From: Brachionus plicatilis
Lineage: Eukaryota > Rotifera > Eurotatoria > Ploima > Brachionidae
Length of the DNA stretch: 64,000 bases
Assembly: GCA_010279815.1 (NCBI GenBank)
Contig: QEOQ01000192.1
Location: forward strand, 5,914-69,913
Reading direction: 5' to 3'
Shown here one piece after another: positions 62,708-64,000 of the stretch. Numbering within the stretch: the stretch's first letter is position 1; every line of letters begins with the position of its first letter. The translations under genes were made by a program, and so were the position numbers. Under the pieces are notes generated by a model that did not search any database, was not told the origin of the DNA, and was given only the letters and a program-made list of their open reading frames with translations.

Positions 62708-64000
62708 ATGTTCAGTTTTTTAAATCGTAATAAATCGCTGTCAAACCAGTCCGAGATAGAACCAAATCAAAACAATGAATACATTGAAGATGCCAAAAAA
62801 AACCTTTACGAAGCCATTCTACACAAACGAACTGATATTGTAGTCAGCATTTTAAATCAATGGTTTAAAGGTAACAAAAAAATTTAAAAAAAAAATTATT
62901 TTTTTCATTTTTTTTATTTAAGATAACCAAAATAAGCATGAAGAAATAAAATACTTTTTCAATTCAAATTACTGCCAAAATGGAACTACAAGCCCACTAT
63001 TGGTAGCTTATGAGCAAAAAGATTGTGACATCATGCGCACTTTGCTTAATTTTGGCGCTGATCCGAGCTTGATTGATGAAAAAAATGGAAAATGTCTGTT
63101 TAGCTTGATTAATGATGACAATTCTAGCACAATGCAGCAGCTATTGTCTGACAGCTTTATGCAGGCCATAGTCCAGAACAATGTAATCAGTGTTAAGCAG
63201 TATTTAAAGGCCGGATTCGATGTGAACAACAAATCTGTCATTTTGCCCGATGACAATTCATATTTGCACTGGGCGTGCATGTACTCAATTGAGTCCATAG
63301 TAAGACTGTTACTGGACAATGGTTCTCTGGTAAATTCGGTGAATAAAGATGGTGCTACACCGCTACACGAAGCAGTAGTTCGTAAAGAACCCAAAGATGA
63401 AGTTCTTAAAATAATCGAAACTTTATTGATGTTTAAAAGCGACCCTGTTGGAATAAAAGGTTCCTCTGGCCAGTTCAAAGACATGTCTGTCCTGGATCTA
63501 GCTAGATCAAGATCTCAATCCGAGCCAGAAATTTTAAGTCTAATTACTGATTTTTTAAACGATGTGGCATCGGTTAAAAGCCATGCACCATTGGAAAAAG
63601 TCCTCTCTGAGCCCAGTCCAAACAAGACAAATATAATGCACTCTTTGGACACACTTACCAATCACAACGATTCAGCTGTGTCCACTTCGTCCAGAAAATC
63701 AACCAACGAGTCCGATCACTTGAACAATTGGTCGCAGAGCTCGCTCACACCATTCATTGAAACAAAAGAACAAAAGCCTGACTTAAAAAGCCTTATTTGG
63801 CCTCAGCCTCAGCTATGCACGGTCCTGAGCGAGGACGAGAGTGATAGATTTTTTTTGCCAAATGTCAAAAGTCAACCATTGTTCATTTACTTCAAGCCGC
63901 CTTATACCTACACCTACATGGATTTGATAAACAAATTGGCAAGTGCATTTAGTGGCATTACTTTCTATTGCATTCATAAACCAAGTGATCAATTACCCTT
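62708..64000 (+). CDS. Ankyrin-repeat protein, partial, possible GH20-like region
   Basis: Exons 62708-62870 and 62923 to the window edge, 413 residues, open at the right end. There is no signal peptide, so it is probably cytosolic. Ankyrin repeats occupy about 70-230 (SPLLVAYEQKDCDIMRTLLN, YLHWACMYSIESIVRLLLDN, GATPLHEAVVRK). A Ser/Asn-rich linker follows. At about 343 the motif SLIWPQPQ appears, followed by FIYFKPPYTYTYMDL. A W-P-x-P-Q motif opens the N-terminal (GH20b) domain of beta-hexosaminidases, so the missing part could be a hexosaminidase-like domain; this is weak evidence. The donor at 62871 and acceptor at 62922 keep frame. Confidence 0.8.

Noticed and set aside
1..64000. CRISPR arrays, operons or prokaryotic mobile islands
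   Set aside because: Spliced metazoan genes throughout; no regularly spaced repeat arrays were seen.

Overview
This is a very AT-rich animal genome segment. Its genes are split by many 50-60 bp AT-only introns, with a few introns of 2-5 kb packed with short transposon derivatives. Gene content is bilaterian: a complete laminin gamma chain, a SPATA17 orthologue, annexin repeats and a lamin-tail domain. Base composition, intron style and TE load fit a small protostome. A monogonont rotifer such as Brachionus is my best guess, but nothing in the window proves it.

Layout. 1-8.7 kb: no convincing gene; repeats and one isolated exon-like segment. 8.8-18.6 kb (minus): a 12-exon gene for an eight-repeat annexin with a DZANK1-like N-terminal domain and a Pro/Lys-rich hinge. 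18.6-18.8 kb: a 224-bp divergent promoter with two RFX X-box-like palindromes. 18.8-22.8 kb (plus): SPATA17, 9 exons. 22.8-28.1 kb: intergenic, with transposon remnants. 28.2-40.8 kb (plus): laminin gamma chain, 7 exons, 1615 aa, with a tRNA-Ile gene antisense in its fifth intron. 40.8-49.7 kb: three more intron-containing tRNA-Ile(UAU) genes, non-LTR retrotransposon fragments and less AT-rich non-coding stretches. 49.75-56.1 kb (plus): a RING finger/coiled-coil/lamin-tail protein. 56.4-58.3 kb: a decayed piggyBac-like element. 62.1-62.5 kb (minus): a small membrane-protein-like ORF. 62.7 kb to the edge (plus): an ankyrin-repeat protein that may lead into a GH20-like region.

All four complete multi-exon models were spliced by hand and close in frame: annexin fusion 3048 nt, SPATA17 1068 nt, laminin gamma 4848 nt, RING-LTD 1419 nt. 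The most interesting signal is the annexin/SPATA17 pair. A ciliary gene and a chimeric annexin carrying a domain otherwise known from the basal-body protein DZANK1 share one short promoter with X-box-like sites, which suggests a ciliary annexin. The other notable feature is the set of palindromic non-autonomous elements: hAT-type with 8-bp target duplications, a TA-flanked family that includes a spacerless 306-bp palindrome, and nested fold-backs with a 9-bp duplication.
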